A stretch of 64,000 nucleotides of DNA, from assembly GCA_017517305.1 (NCBI GenBank), contig JAFWZV010000011.1, positions 123,877 through 187,876 of the forward strand. The letters run 5' to 3'. A program made the translations under genes and the position numbers. The notes beneath the pieces were generated by a model. That model saw nothing but the letters and a program-made list of their open reading frames with translations, had not been told where the DNA came from and did no database searches. Below are positions 34,844 through 43,609 of the stretch, one piece after another (the stretch's first letter is position 1; each line of letters starts with the position of its first letter). The DNA comes from Lachnospiraceae bacterium. Lineage in GTDB: Bacteria > Bacillota > Clostridia > Lachnospirales > Lachnospiraceae.

Positions 34844-35791
34844 ATGAGTAGCGTTTATGAAATGTGTTTCTATGGCGGACTGATATTAGCTATTATCTTC
34901 CTTATAATATCCATAATATTATTTATAGTGTTAAAGATACCGAAGGTAATCGGAGAATTATCAGGTAGAGCTGCTAAGAAGAGCATAAAAGAAAAAAGAC
35001 AGGGTAAGACCCCTGAAAATAATGTTTCTAAGAAGGAACAGGCGAAGTATTATAATCAGAATACTGGCAAGATAAAGGTTAGAGATACAGTATCTCAGGA
35101 GACCAGAGCAAACAATCAGGATGATACTACAGACAACCTTGGCAAGGGAGAGGCTCAGAAGAAGAAACCTGCATTCACACCTCAGTTTGATCCAGAGGAG
35201 ACTGCAGTGCTAGGAGCAAGCGCCAAGATGGATGATGAGATTGCTAAGGCTGCTGAAGATGTTGGTGAAACACCTACAGATGTACTGAGAGATCAGGCAG
35301 ACGAAGAGGCAACGGATGTACTTAAGTCAGAGGAAGTAGATGAAGAAGCAACCGATGTACTTAAGACAGAGGAAGTAGACGAAGAAGCAACGGATGTGCT
35401 TAAGTCAGAGGAAGCAGACGAGGAAGCAACGGATGTGCTTAAGACAGAGGAAACAGACGAGGAAGCAACCGATGTACTTAAATCCGAAGCGGATGAAGAT
35501 GAAACAGTAGTGCTTAAGTCGGAAGTAGATGAGGATGCAACAGATGTATTAACCTCAGATAATGCAGGAAATGAACCAAAAGCGTCGGAAATGGATGTTG
35601 ACGATGATGCAACAGACGTGTTAAGGTCAAATGATGAGGATGATGAGCCAGCCACTGATGTGCTTCGTGGAGAAGCCCCAGAGGCAAGCGATTCAACAAC
35701 AGTACTTGCATCCAAGAAAACAAGACAACTAGCCCACAAGGCAAAAGTAATCTACAATATCGTAGTTGTACATACAAGCGAAAAGATTTAA
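34844..35791 (+). CDS. Membrane protein with twelve T-x-V-L motifs (candidate phosphothreonine scaffold)
   Basis: The 315-residue protein has an N-terminal helix (about 7-31), a basic segment (AAKKSIKEKRQGK), and an acidic tail with twelve T-x-V-L motifs over residues 120-289. Nine read TDVL; the others are TAVL, TVVL and TTVL. Five copies form exact 13-residue units (DEEATDVLKSEEV-type). FHA domains bind phosphothreonine and read the plus-3 residue; Leu at plus 3 fits every copy. Encoded after the kinase and near two FHA genes, it is best explained as a multivalent docking substrate. This is inference; the family name is unknown. The ATG at 34844 is ten bases after GGGAG. Confidence 0.75.
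   Translation: MSSVYEMCFYGGLILAIIFLIISIILFIVLKIPKVIGELSGRAAKKSIKEKRQGKTPENNVSKKEQAKYYNQNTGKIKVRDTVSQETRANNQDDTTDNLGKGEAQKKKPAFTPQFDPEETAVLGASAKMDDEIAKAAEDVGETPTDVLRDQADEEATDVLKSEEVDEEATDVLKTEEVDEEATDVLKSEEADEEATDVLKTEETDEEATDVLKSEADEDETVVLKSEVDEDATDVLTSDNAGNEPKASEMDVDDDATDVLRSNDEDDEPATDVLRGEAPEASDSTTVLASKKTRQLAHKAKVIYNIVVVHTSEKI
35300..35494 (+). repeat. 39-bp tandem coding repeats (five units)
   Basis: Five in-register 39-bp units start at 35300, 35339, 35378, 35417 and 35456. Each encodes one acidic 13-residue unit carrying a TDVL motif. The nucleotide copies differ at synonymous sites (ACC/ACG, GTA/GTG), which argues for retention of the peptide rather than very recent duplication. Confidence 0.85.
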
Positions 35792-35802
35792 GGGGGAATA
35801 AG

Positions 35803-38800
35803 ATGAAAAGATTATTCAGAAAGGACAACCGAATAGCTAGGCTTATAGCAATGTGGTTAGTGTTTATTATGGCACTTACACCATTTTATGAGCATTCGGG
35901 AATAAAGAATCCGACTAAGGCGTCAAGTGGTACCATGGAGTATACACTTGATATTACTGTGACAGATTTACTCACAAAGAATGGTGATGATACAGTAGTG
36001 ATGGATAATACAGATGTCAATGCTATTCATTATCATATTATTGGAGATGATACAACTAATAACATGTATTATTGGAATTGTACTGGTTCATATAATTCTG
36101 CTACCATAAAAGCTAATGTTAGTGGTAGCTTGAGTTATGATACTAATTCTAATGTTGGATATGAGTACAAGGTAAAGGTGTACACTAATGGTGCTACTCC
36201 AGATCCGTATTTGGCAGCAACTGATGACACGCTTAAACTTCCTACTGAAGGATTAACAGTTGATAATGTAGATGATACATATGCCATATACGTGAAGGTA
36301 AATTCTTTTTCATATGGGAATAATAATCCTCAAGATACAGCAAGTGACACTAATAACAAGTGGTATTTGCTTGCAAAATACAAGCTTGTAGGTCAGACAT
36401 CTGCTGACATTCCTTATGGCTGGGATACTTCAGAAAGTGTTGCAAACGATGCAAGTTTAGTACAGTTTGGTGTGGTTACGGCTCCTGATGTATTTATTGG
36501 AGAGATATCGTATTACTATATAGAAGGAAATAGTTCAGATGTAACAAGTTATACTGAGACAAATCTTATTCCTTTTGAACATTCAACAAAGCTTTATGAA
36601 GATAAGGCAGAAGAGGATGGTCGCTATGCAGGCTTTGTAAAATATAGAATTGATACAGACGAGACAAACTATTATTACTTAGGTGATGTGATTGAAATAG
36701 ATAATACAAATCCTAAATATAAGGCAGATATATCAGTAGCTCTTGAAGGAACGAACCCTTCTACTGGAAATCCATTTTTGTCTAGTGCCGAGTTAGAGGA
36801 TGGAGTATGGTATATTGATGCGAGTAGACAAGGTGTTACGAATTATCAGGTTAAATTCTCCCTGATAGAAGCTAATCATCTTGATTCCTTAAACCTTAAG
36901 TTATATGATACTGAAACTAATGTTGAACTTTCTGGAAGTGTAATTGCTGAAAAAACGACTGGCATGCCAGGCTACCCTTATTACGAAACTACTAACATAA
37001 ATAATAGTACGTTCACATTTACTCCAGGTGTGATTTACGAGCTTAGAGGAACGATTACTGATGCGGCTGGAAATAAGGCGGATGATGTTAATGGTAATAG
37101 TCTTGGCGATGATGCTAAGTTAGCAAAGCTTTGTTTTATTGATAAATCATTTAAAATAACCTCATGGAAGGTTAATGACGTAGAAGGTGGAAGTCTTATT
37201 ACACCATGTAATTACCAGCAGAAGCTTGATGTTACTGTTAGCTCAGGAAAAACATTGGGATCTATATGGGTATATTCAGATACAGACAATAATAATGTTT
37301 ATACAGATGGAACAGATGTTGAGATAGCTAACTATACATTCTCTGACGCGGAAGCATCTAATAAATCTAAGGGAGTATATACTAATTCACATCAATTTAT
37401 GATTCCTGCAACAGAAGGAATATATGATAATGTAAAGGTATATGCTTGTGATTCGGATCCTGTTAATGGAAATGCAACCGTTACTGTTTCTTCAGATAAA
37501 TTAGTATATGATATAACAAATCCAGTAGTAACCTGTGCTAATGATGCCAACATATTTATCTATAAGAAAAATGCTCAGACTAGTGTATATGAACCATTAC
37601 CTGCAGACCAGATAGTGTCTGGCCAGTATTCATTGGATACAGGAAAGAGTGAAGAATATAGATTATATGTTAAGGTTGAGGAAAACATTGATACAGAGCC
37701 TTCTGTAAAAGCATACTATTATGCTGCAGGTAATGTTAGAACCCCAGTGGGCGATATGTTGCCAGAGGATCCAAATGCTAAATCATATGGATATTATTAT
37801 CTCAATATGTCAACAGGAGATTTAATTACATTATTAGCAAATACAGACGCAAATAGATTATTGTTTGAAGTTGAGGTAATTGATGATGTTAACCTTAATT
37901 GTAGGGTGACATCTAATCCAGAAATTATTATTTCTGATAAGACTCTTAGAATAGACAGTGCTTTGCTTACTGTGGGAAATACCAATCAGCCAGTTGATAT
38001 TTTTACTGGAGCTGGTAACTATAGTAATAGCGAATTGTTCAAATTGACAATAACTGCTTCTTCAGGATATCCAATTACTTTGATAGAAGCAATTAAAGAT
38101 GTAACTACTGCTAATCCAACTGGTACAGCTTTTGATCCAGTGGTTCAGGCTACGTTTACAGAAGAGCAAAATACTCAGGATCCAGTTACAAAACGTTATA
38201 GTGTAACAGCCACAATTGTTATACCAAGTAGCGTAGCTGAGGATACCTTAAACTTATTACTTGAAGAGGTTCACGTTAAGGCTACAGATAATCATACGCC
38301 TGTAGACGTTAATGTAGATCCAAATGAGGTTTATTATAGATTAGGAACACTCCTCTATGATGCTACAGATCCTGTAATGACAGATGTGGATACAGGATTA
38401 GCCTTTGTTGCTGATGATGGAAAGTGGTATAAGGCATTAGCTGGAGAAAATTATATTGAATTAGATGCTAAATTCACAACAGGTCCACAGAATGTAGATG
38501 AATCTACATTTGAAGAAGGAAAGATTACATATGTTGTTGAAAATACAGCTGCTAATGATATTCTTGAGCCAACTAGTAATGGAGTTGTGATTAATAATGC
38601 AGATGCACTTAGCGCTACTGCCAATGTAAAAGTACCTGAGTCAAAAAATGCATATGGTACTAAGGTTACATTTAGTGCAGTGGATAAAGCAGGAAATGCT
38701 TTAGAAAATAATAATTACATTGTAAGAAAGATTGATGGTCATAATCCTAGAATCACATCAGTAAAGGTTAATGGCAATGAAAGCAATTCAGTTCCATTAA

Positions 38801-40863
38801 GTTCTGCAGTGAAGATAGATGCTGGAGTTTGGGATAATTTGGCTATTGATAAGATTGTGATTGATGTAAATCAGTTGGATGGAACCACTTATTATTCAAA
38901 AACTGTAGATGATGATTTAATAAATTATGATTCAACAGAAGTGACTAAGAATGCCTCATATGAGGTAACTCTTCCTGATGGAAGCTACAAGGTAACAGTT
39001 AAGGCTTATGATATGGCTGGTTGGGAATCTATCGAGAAGAATGCTTACTTCACCGTCGACAGCACAGCTCCAGTAGTTGATGCTACAATCAGCGCTGGTA
39101 CAGCAGGTAAGACAGATTACTTCTACAAGTCAAATGTTACAGTTGCACTTACATGTACAGAGAAGCATTCAGCTAACATTACTGTAACTGACAATGGAAC
39201 TCCTGTATCAGTAACTTGGAAGACTAATTCTGAGACTGGTGTTAAGGAAGGAACTTATACAGTATCAACAGATGGCTTACATACAGTGAAGATTGAGGCT
39301 AAGGATGGTACTGGCAATGCTGCAACAGCTGATTCAGTTGCATTTATTAAGGATACTAAGGTGCCAGTTATTAACGCAATGTTAAATGGTGCAATTAACT
39401 ACAGTGAGTCAGATGGTGTTAGAGTGTTTACAGCTAATACTACACTTGCGTTCTCAGAGAAAGATGATAATAAGGATGCAAATGGATTCTACTATCAGAT
39501 GACTAAGACAGTACCAGATGAGACTCCTGTTGTTGGTAAGTCTGACAAGACTCCACATAGAAGCTTCTCATATACTGATGAAGCAGAGTATACTGTTAAT
39601 GTCTACTCAGTAGATATGGCTAACAATGTTAGTGCAACAAAGACAGTTAGATTTAGAATTGATAAGACAGCACCAAGCATTAGCATTGGTGGTATAGGAG
39701 ATGGTGGTTCATCATCTAATCCAGTAACAGTTTCTCTTAATATGCAGGAGCTTTATTGGAGCGATGCTACCGGAACAGTAGAGATTTATATGAAGTCTGG
39801 TGAGGGCTTCGGCGAGGAGCTTATTGAGGAGATTCCATATACTCCAACAGGTAGAAATACTTCAATTTCAAGATCCTTTGCTGAGTCTGGAATTTATCGT
39901 ATTGAGTTTAATGCACAGGATAGTGCGGGTCATACTGCAACTACTTCAAGCTCATTTACTATAGATACAGAGGTTCCTGTAGTAACACTTGAAGGTGTAG
40001 CAAACTATGATGTAACAGATAAGGATGTTACTATTGCATCAACTATTACAGATAAGTTCTACGCTTCTAAGAAGGTAACTATAACTGGAAGTGTGACTGA
40101 CGATACTGGAAAGGTTACACCACTCACTATAGATAACTATAGTGCAACTGCTAACCCAACAGTTATCAATGAAACCTTCAGCGAAGATGGTATATATGAT
40201 TTAACCATTACCTGTGTTGATATTGTAGGTAATACAGATTCTAAGTCAGTACATTTCATAATTGATAAGACTGATCCTGTAATCGGAGATTTGTCTGATT
40301 ATGAGGATAAGATCCTTACTTCCTTTGTATGGGATAAGGATTTGGATGAGCTTGTATCAGACCTTACTGTATGTGATGTTCACATGTACTTGAATGGACA
40401 GGAATACAATGGTGAGGATGCAGTAGAGGATGGTTCATATATACTTCTTATTACTGCGGAGGATGAGCTTGGACACTTAGTTGAGAAGGAGGTTAAGTTC
40501 ACTCTTGATACTAAGGCACCTGTATTTATTGTAACTGGTGTTGAGGATGAAGAGAGCAGAATTGAACCATACAATATCTCAGTATCACTTCAGCTTGAGG
40601 AGGATACTCTTACATCTGTAACATTGAATGATAAGGTGGTTACAATCAATGGTAACACAGCAACATTTAGCGTAACAGAGATTGGCGAGTATAAGCTTTA
40701 TATGGAGGCTGTGGATGAGGCTGGAAATGTTTCATCAGCAGAATACGAGTTTGAGCTTGAGGCTGAGAAGGAGTTTGACTTCGGAATTATTATAGCTATC
40801 GTAGCAGTACTTCTTGTGATTATAATTTTCTTAATTATTAGAAGTAAAAGCAAGAAGAAATAA
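35803..40863 (+). CDS. Giant Ig-like surface protein with C-terminal membrane anchor
   Basis: The 1,686-residue protein has a signal peptide (IARLIAMWLVFIMALTPFYE), a long extracellular stalk of repeated bacterial Ig-like domains, and a C-terminal helix (IIIAIVAVLLVIIIFLIIRS) followed by a short basic tail. Repeat landmarks are DKTAPSISIGG, DSTAPVVDATI, DTEVPVVTLEG, DKTDPVIGDL and DTKAPVFIVTG, each starting a module of about 90-100 residues, with AGN or AGW turns near module ends. No LPxTG sorting signal is seen. As the last gene of the kinase/FHA operon it may be the outward-facing component. A terminator follows. Confidence 0.88.
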   Translation: MKRLFRKDNRIARLIAMWLVFIMALTPFYEHSGIKNPTKASSGTMEYTLDITVTDLLTKNGDDTVVMDNTDVNAIHYHIIGDDTTNNMYYWNCTGSYNSATIKANVSGSLSYDTNSNVGYEYKVKVYTNGATPDPYLAATDDTLKLPTEGLTVDNVDDTYAIYVKVNSFSYGNNNPQDTASDTNNKWYLLAKYKLVGQTSADIPYGWDTSESVANDASLVQFGVVTAPDVFIGEISYYYIEGNSSDVTSYTETNLIPFEHSTKLYEDKAEEDGRYAGFVKYRIDTDETNYYYLGDVIEIDNTNPKYKADISVALEGTNPSTGNPFLSSAELEDGVWYIDASRQGVTNYQVKFSLIEANHLDSLNLKLYDTETNVELSGSVIAEKTTGMPGYPYYETTNINNSTFTFTPGVIYELRGTITDAAGNKADDVNGNSLGDDAKLAKLCFIDKSFKITSWKVNDVEGGSLITPCNYQQKLDVTVSSGKTLGSIWVYSDTDNNNVYTDGTDVEIANYTFSDAEASNKSKGVYTNSHQFMIPATEGIYDNVKVYACDSDPVNGNATVTVSSDKLVYDITNPVVTCANDANIFIYKKNAQTSVYEPLPADQIVSGQYSLDTGKSEEYRLYVKVEENIDTEPSVKAYYYAAGNVRTPVGDMLPEDPNAKSYGYYYLNMSTGDLITLLANTDANRLLFEVEVIDDVNLNCRVTSNPEIIISDKTLRIDSALLTVGNTNQPVDIFTGAGNYSNSELFKLTITASSGYPITLIEAIKDVTTANPTGTAFDPVVQATFTEEQNTQDPVTKRYSVTATIVIPSSVAEDTLNLLLEEVHVKATDNHTPVDVNVDPNEVYYRLGTLLYDATDPVMTDVDTGLAFVADDGKWYKALAGENYIELDAKFTTGPQNVDESTFEEGKITYVVENTAANDILEPTSNGVVINNADALSATANVKVPESKNAYGTKVTFSAVDKAGNALENNNYIVRKIDGHNPRITSVKVNGNESNSVPLSSAVKIDAGVWDNLAIDKIVIDVNQLDGTTYYSKTVDDDLINYDSTEVTKNASYEVTLPDGSYKVTVKAYDMAGWESIEKNAYFTVDSTAPVVDATISAGTAGKTDYFYKSNVTVALTCTEKHSANITVTDNGTPVSVTWKTNSETGVKEGTYTVSTDGLHTVKIEAKDGTGNAATADSVAFIKDTKVPVINAMLNGAINYSESDGVRVFTANTTLAFSEKDDNKDANGFYYQMTKTVPDETPVVGKSDKTPHRSFSYTDEAEYTVNVYSVDMANNVSATKTVRFRIDKTAPSISIGGIGDGGSSSNPVTVSLNMQELYWSDATGTVEIYMKSGEGFGEELIEEIPYTPTGRNTSISRSFAESGIYRIEFNAQDSAGHTATTSSSFTIDTEVPVVTLEGVANYDVTDKDVTIASTITDKFYASKKVTITGSVTDDTGKVTPLTIDNYSATANPTVINETFSEDGIYDLTITCVDIVGNTDSKSVHFIIDKTDPVIGDLSDYEDKILTSFVWDKDLDELVSDLTVCDVHMYLNGQEYNGEDAVEDGSYILLITAEDELGHLVEKEVKFTLDTKAPVFIVTGVEDEESRIEPYNISVSLQLEEDTLTSVTLNDKVVTINGNTATFSVTEIGEYKLYMEAVDEAGNVSSAEYEFELEAEKEFDFGIIIAIVAVLLVIIIFLIIRSKSKKK

Positions 40864-40879
40864 TTTATAGCATTTATGA

Positions 40880-40910
40880 GAGACTGTAACCTTGTTGCAG
40901 TCTCTTTTCT
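40880..40910 (+). terminator. Rho-independent terminator of the signalling operon
   Basis: GAGACTG pairs with CAGTCTC around an 11-base loop, followed by TTTTCTTT. Confidence 0.85.
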
Positions 40911-40914
40911 TTGC

Positions 40915-40943
40915 TTGTAGTTTTATAGAAAATGTAGTACAAT
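40915..40943 (+). promoter_or_regulatory. Predicted promoter of the second PP2C gene
   Basis: TTGTAG at 40915 and TACAAT at 40938 are spaced by 17 bases, about 45 nt before the gene start. Confidence 0.55.
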
Positions 40944-40990
40944 TTATATAGTTATTGGTATTTTTTTGAAGTTTGTAAATGGAGGTAATT

Positions 40991-41719
40991 ATGATCGATT
41001 TTTATATGTATTCATCTCCAGGTGGTAGAGATAATAATGAGGATTACATTACTAAGGCTGAATACGGTGAGGACAAATGCTTTGTTCTTTGTGATGGCCT
41101 TGGAGGCCACGATTGTGGAGAGGTAGCATCCTCTTATGTGGCAAATGTTGTGGCAGAGGAGTTTTCGCTTTATGGAGATAGACCGGATTTTTTAGCTAAT
41201 GCTTTTAATAAAGCACAACAAGGTCTTCTTAAGCTTCAGGAGGAGCGCGGATTGACTAATGCTATGAAAACTACCTTGGTGGTACTTGTGGTTACTGAGA
41301 GTCAGATTAAGTGGGCTCATATAGGAGATAGCAGACTGTATCGTTTCTATGATAGTGGTGATAAGTACGAGAGAACCAGAGATCACAGTATGGTTCAGAT
41401 ACTTAAGGATATGGGTGAAATTACTGAGGCAGATATGCGTCACCATGAGGATAGGAATAAGGTATTACGAGTTATGGGCGCAGAGTGGAGTACAAAGAAC
41501 TTTGATTTAAGCGCTGTTCTTGAGAGAGGTGAATCACAAAGCTTTGCTCTTATGACAGATGGATTTTGGGAATATGTTCTTGAGGAGGAGATGATGAGTC
41601 TTCTCAAGACTACAGATAGTGCTAAGAGCTGGCTTGAGGCTATGGAACAGCTAGTGTTAGAGAGAGCTGATATGACTAAAACAGATAATTATTCAGCTAT
41701 ATGTGTAAAGATTGATTAG
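40991..41719 (+). CDS. PP2C-type Ser/Thr protein phosphatase 2
   Basis: The 242-residue soluble phosphatase carries the PPM motifs GGRDNNEDYI, LCDGLGGHDCGEVASS, AMKTTLVVLVV, AHIGDSRLYRF, TRDHSMVQIL, MTDGFWEYV and KTDNYSAICVKI. It is diverged from the phosphatase at 31818. It has its own promoter after the operon terminator, so it can be controlled separately from the kinase. The ATG at 40991 follows GGAGG by five bases; an in-frame ATG at 40979 overlaps that ribosome site. A palindrome follows the stop. Confidence 0.92.
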   Translation: MIDFYMYSSPGGRDNNEDYITKAEYGEDKCFVLCDGLGGHDCGEVASSYVANVVAEEFSLYGDRPDFLANAFNKAQQGLLKLQEERGLTNAMKTTLVVLVVTESQIKWAHIGDSRLYRFYDSGDKYERTRDHSMVQILKDMGEITEADMRHHEDRNKVLRVMGAEWSTKNFDLSAVLERGESQSFALMTDGFWEYVLEEEMMSLLKTTDSAKSWLEAMEQLVLERADMTKTDNYSAICVKID

Positions 41720-41724
41720 AAATG

Positions 41725-41758
41725 TTGCCAGGCAGGTGTTATACTATTTGCCTGGCAA
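41725..41758 (+). terminator. Hairpin after the second PP2C gene
   Basis: TTGCCAGGCA pairs perfectly with TGCCTGGCAA around a 14-base loop. No T-run follows, so termination strength is uncertain. Confidence 0.5.
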
Positions 41759-41785
41759 GTTAATTAGAGGATATGGGAGTATAAT

Positions 41786-42433
41786 ATGTTTAAGGCAGTA
41801 GTATTCGATATGGATGGTGTCATTACAGACACAGAAAAATTATATAGACGTTATCAGCTTGAAGAAGGTAGAGCAAGAGGAATCACTGATGAAGAGATGG
41901 AGCAGGTTTGTCTGGCTATAGCAGGTGGTAACAAATATACCAATAAACCTAAATTTGAAGCAATAGTAGGTAGAGGAATAGACTATTTTGAGTATAGAGA
42001 GAAGATGATGGCCCGTATGGATGCTCATATAAAGGAACATGGTGTGGAATTAAAGGTGGGAGTAAAGGATACACTACAGTATCTTAAATCCAAGGGGATT
42101 AAAATTGGACTTGCCACATCTACAGTAAGAGAAAGAGCCACAGGGTATCTGGTGGACCATGGAATATATGATTACTTTGATGCCCTTATATTCGGAGATA
42201 TGGTGGAGCATGGTAAGCCTGCACCAGATATATTTCTTAAAGCTTGTGAAGAGCTTAAAGCTTTACCTGAGGAAACTATTGCAGTTGAGGACTCAATTAA
42301 TGGAATAAAATCCGCCTCTGCAGCAGGAACCTATCCGGTGATGGTGGTGGATTTAATTGAACCTAATGATGAGGTAAAACCACTAGCCAAGAAAATATAC
42401 AGAATAATTACGGATATTAAGGAATTAATCTAG
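41786..42433 (+). CDS. HAD-superfamily hydrolase, beta-phosphoglucomutase-like
   Basis: The 215-residue HAD-IA enzyme has motif I FDMDGVITDTE with the nucleophile and acid Asp, motif II in GLATST, the Lys in HGKPAPDIFLKA, and motif IV EDSINGIKSASAAG. The cap domain is the small helical type of the PGM-like subgroup. It probably dephosphorylates a small sugar phosphate or acts as a mutase; the substrate is not readable. The ribosome site is weak (TATGGGAG). Confidence 0.88.
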   Translation: MFKAVVFDMDGVITDTEKLYRRYQLEEGRARGITDEEMEQVCLAIAGGNKYTNKPKFEAIVGRGIDYFEYREKMMARMDAHIKEHGVELKVGVKDTLQYLKSKGIKIGLATSTVRERATGYLVDHGIYDYFDALIFGDMVEHGKPAPDIFLKACEELKALPEETIAVEDSINGIKSASAAGTYPVMVVDLIEPNDEVKPLAKKIYRIITDIKELI

Positions 42434-42471
42434 GGAATAAATATACTGAGATATAAAAGGAGAATGATTAG

Positions 42472-42810
42472 ATGAACTTGCTTGTGTTAATACTTAAGAA
42501 AGCGAATTTGATGAATGAGATTTGCAAGGAACTAACTGAGGAGGGTGTACATGGTGGTACCATCTTAGATGGCATAGGTATGGCCAGCGTTATAGAGAAG
42601 ATGGACGACCTGCCAATATTTAGTATGATTAAAACTCTTTTGGCTGAAGATGACGAAGGGGATACAGTTAAGGTTATGTTATTTGTTATGAATGATGAGG
42701 AGCTTCAGATTGCTAGAAAGACCATCAAGGAGGTTGTAGGACTTGATGAGCCAAATACAGGAATAATGTTCGCCCTTCCGGTGACATTTGTAGAGGGACT
42801 TGGTGCATAA
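42472..42810 (+). CDS. Small PII-like protein, 112 aa
   Basis: The protein alternates strands and helices in a ferredoxin-like pattern: MNLLVLILKKANLMNEICKELTEEGVHGGTILDGIGMASVI at the start, then VKVMLFVMNDEELQIARKTIKEVVG. The GGTILDGIG turn and the overall layout resemble PII/CutA-type signalling trimers. The classical GlnB uridylylation motif is absent, and no ammonium transporter is near. The assignment rests on pattern only. AAAGGAG precedes the ATG. Confidence 0.6.
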   Translation: MNLLVLILKKANLMNEICKELTEEGVHGGTILDGIGMASVIEKMDDLPIFSMIKTLLAEDDEGDTVKVMLFVMNDEELQIARKTIKEVVGLDEPNTGIMFALPVTFVEGLGA

Positions 42811-42895
42811 TAATATAAATAATAGCAGAATACATTGAATAAAAAATATCCTCCGCACATATATTAGTTTTATCTAGTGTATGGGTGGAGGTTTT

Positions 42896-43255
42896 ATGTT
42901 TAATCAAAAAGTGGGTCATATTATCAAAGCGGTTTTAGTTTCATTTTTTGCTACGACTATACTTATAGCTTTATTTGCATTTATAATGTTTAAATTTAAT
43001 GTAAGTGAGAATGTAATAGCACTTGGGGTAACCGTAATATATGTTTTATCCTGTGGATTGGGAGGATTCTACATTGGAAAGGTTATAGGAGAAAGAAAAT
43101 TCATGTGGGGACTTTTGGTGGGAGCAATATATTTGGTTGTTCTTTTCATGGTTTCTGCCATAGTTGGGGGAGACAAAAGCTTGCTTTCTGAAAATGTTTT
43201 AAGTCTAGTTCTTCTATGTCTGGGTGGTGGTACCTTGGGAGGTATGCTTGCATAA
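42896..43255 (+). CDS. TIGR04086 family membrane protein
   Basis: The 119-residue protein has four hydrophobic helices with small-residue motifs (GLGGFYIGKVIGERKFMWGLLVGAIY) and ends in GGGTLGGMLA, the glycine-rich last helix typical of TIGR04086 proteins. In clostridia the family commonly lies immediately before SCIFF peptide genes, as here. Role unknown. The ATG at 42896 follows GGTGGAGG; an upstream in-frame ATG overlaps that site. Confidence 0.85.
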   Translation: MFNQKVGHIIKAVLVSFFATTILIALFAFIMFKFNVSENVIALGVTVIYVLSCGLGGFYIGKVIGERKFMWGLLVGAIYLVVLFMVSAIVGGDKSLLSENVLSLVLLCLGGGTLGGMLA

Positions 43256-43263
43256 AATTTTTC

Positions 43264-43292
43264 TTTTAATTATGGAAAGTATGTGTTATAAT
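43264..43292 (+). promoter_or_regulatory. Extended -10 promoter of the SCIFF gene
   Basis: TG-T-TATAAT (43284-43292) is a perfect extended -10 element. The -35 candidate TTTTAA (43264-43269) is weak. The leader to the ATG at 43378 would be about 80 nt. Confidence 0.6.
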
Positions 43293-43377
43293 GCTTAACG
43301 TATATGAGTATAAGGGAAAATGTCATTACATATCCTAAGTGCTATTATGAGAGAAAAACTATTAGGAGGCGAATCTT

Positions 43378-43518
43378 ATGAAGAGAATTAAGACTTTAAC
43401 TAACAATACTTTAAAGAATACAGTTGTTAAGGGTGGATGCGGCGAGTGCCAGACTTCATGCCAGTCAGCATGTAAGACTTCTTGCACAGTTGGTAACCAG
43501 AGCTGCGAGAATAAGTAA
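43378..43518 (+). CDS. SCIFF ranthipeptide precursor, 46 aa
   Basis: This short gene encodes the six-cysteines-in-forty-five peptide, a clostridial RiPP precursor (ranthipeptide). Cysteines are at 21, 24, 28, 32, 36 and 43, within CGECQTSCQS and ACKTSCTVGNQSC. The N-terminal half (MKRIKTLTNNTLKNTVVKGG) is the conserved leader. The adjacent radical SAM enzyme should install thioether bonds from Cys sulphur to residue carbons. A perfect AGGAGG lies eight bases before the ATG. Confidence 0.96.
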   Translation: MKRIKTLTNNTLKNTVVKGGCGECQTSCQSACKTSCTVGNQSCENK

Positions 43519-43536
43519 TATTCATAAAATTCATAA

Positions 43537-43587
43537 CCATATGTCATAAAGGGGACGTCCTTGGATAGTCCCCTTTATGACATATGG
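43537..43587 (+). terminator. Perfect 20-bp hairpin between SCIFF precursor and maturase genes
   Basis: Bases 43537-43556 pair with 43568-43587 in 20 perfect pairs around an 11-base loop. No long T-run follows. A partial terminator or mRNA-stabilising stem that keeps precursor levels above those of the enzyme is the likely role. Confidence 0.65.
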
Positions 43588-43609
43588 CTATGTACAAGGG
43601 AGTTTTTGA

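Noticed and set aside
35293-35828. Antisense frames opposite the T-x-V-L repeats
   Set aside because: Ser/Val-rich shadows of the 39-bp repeats without ribosome sites.
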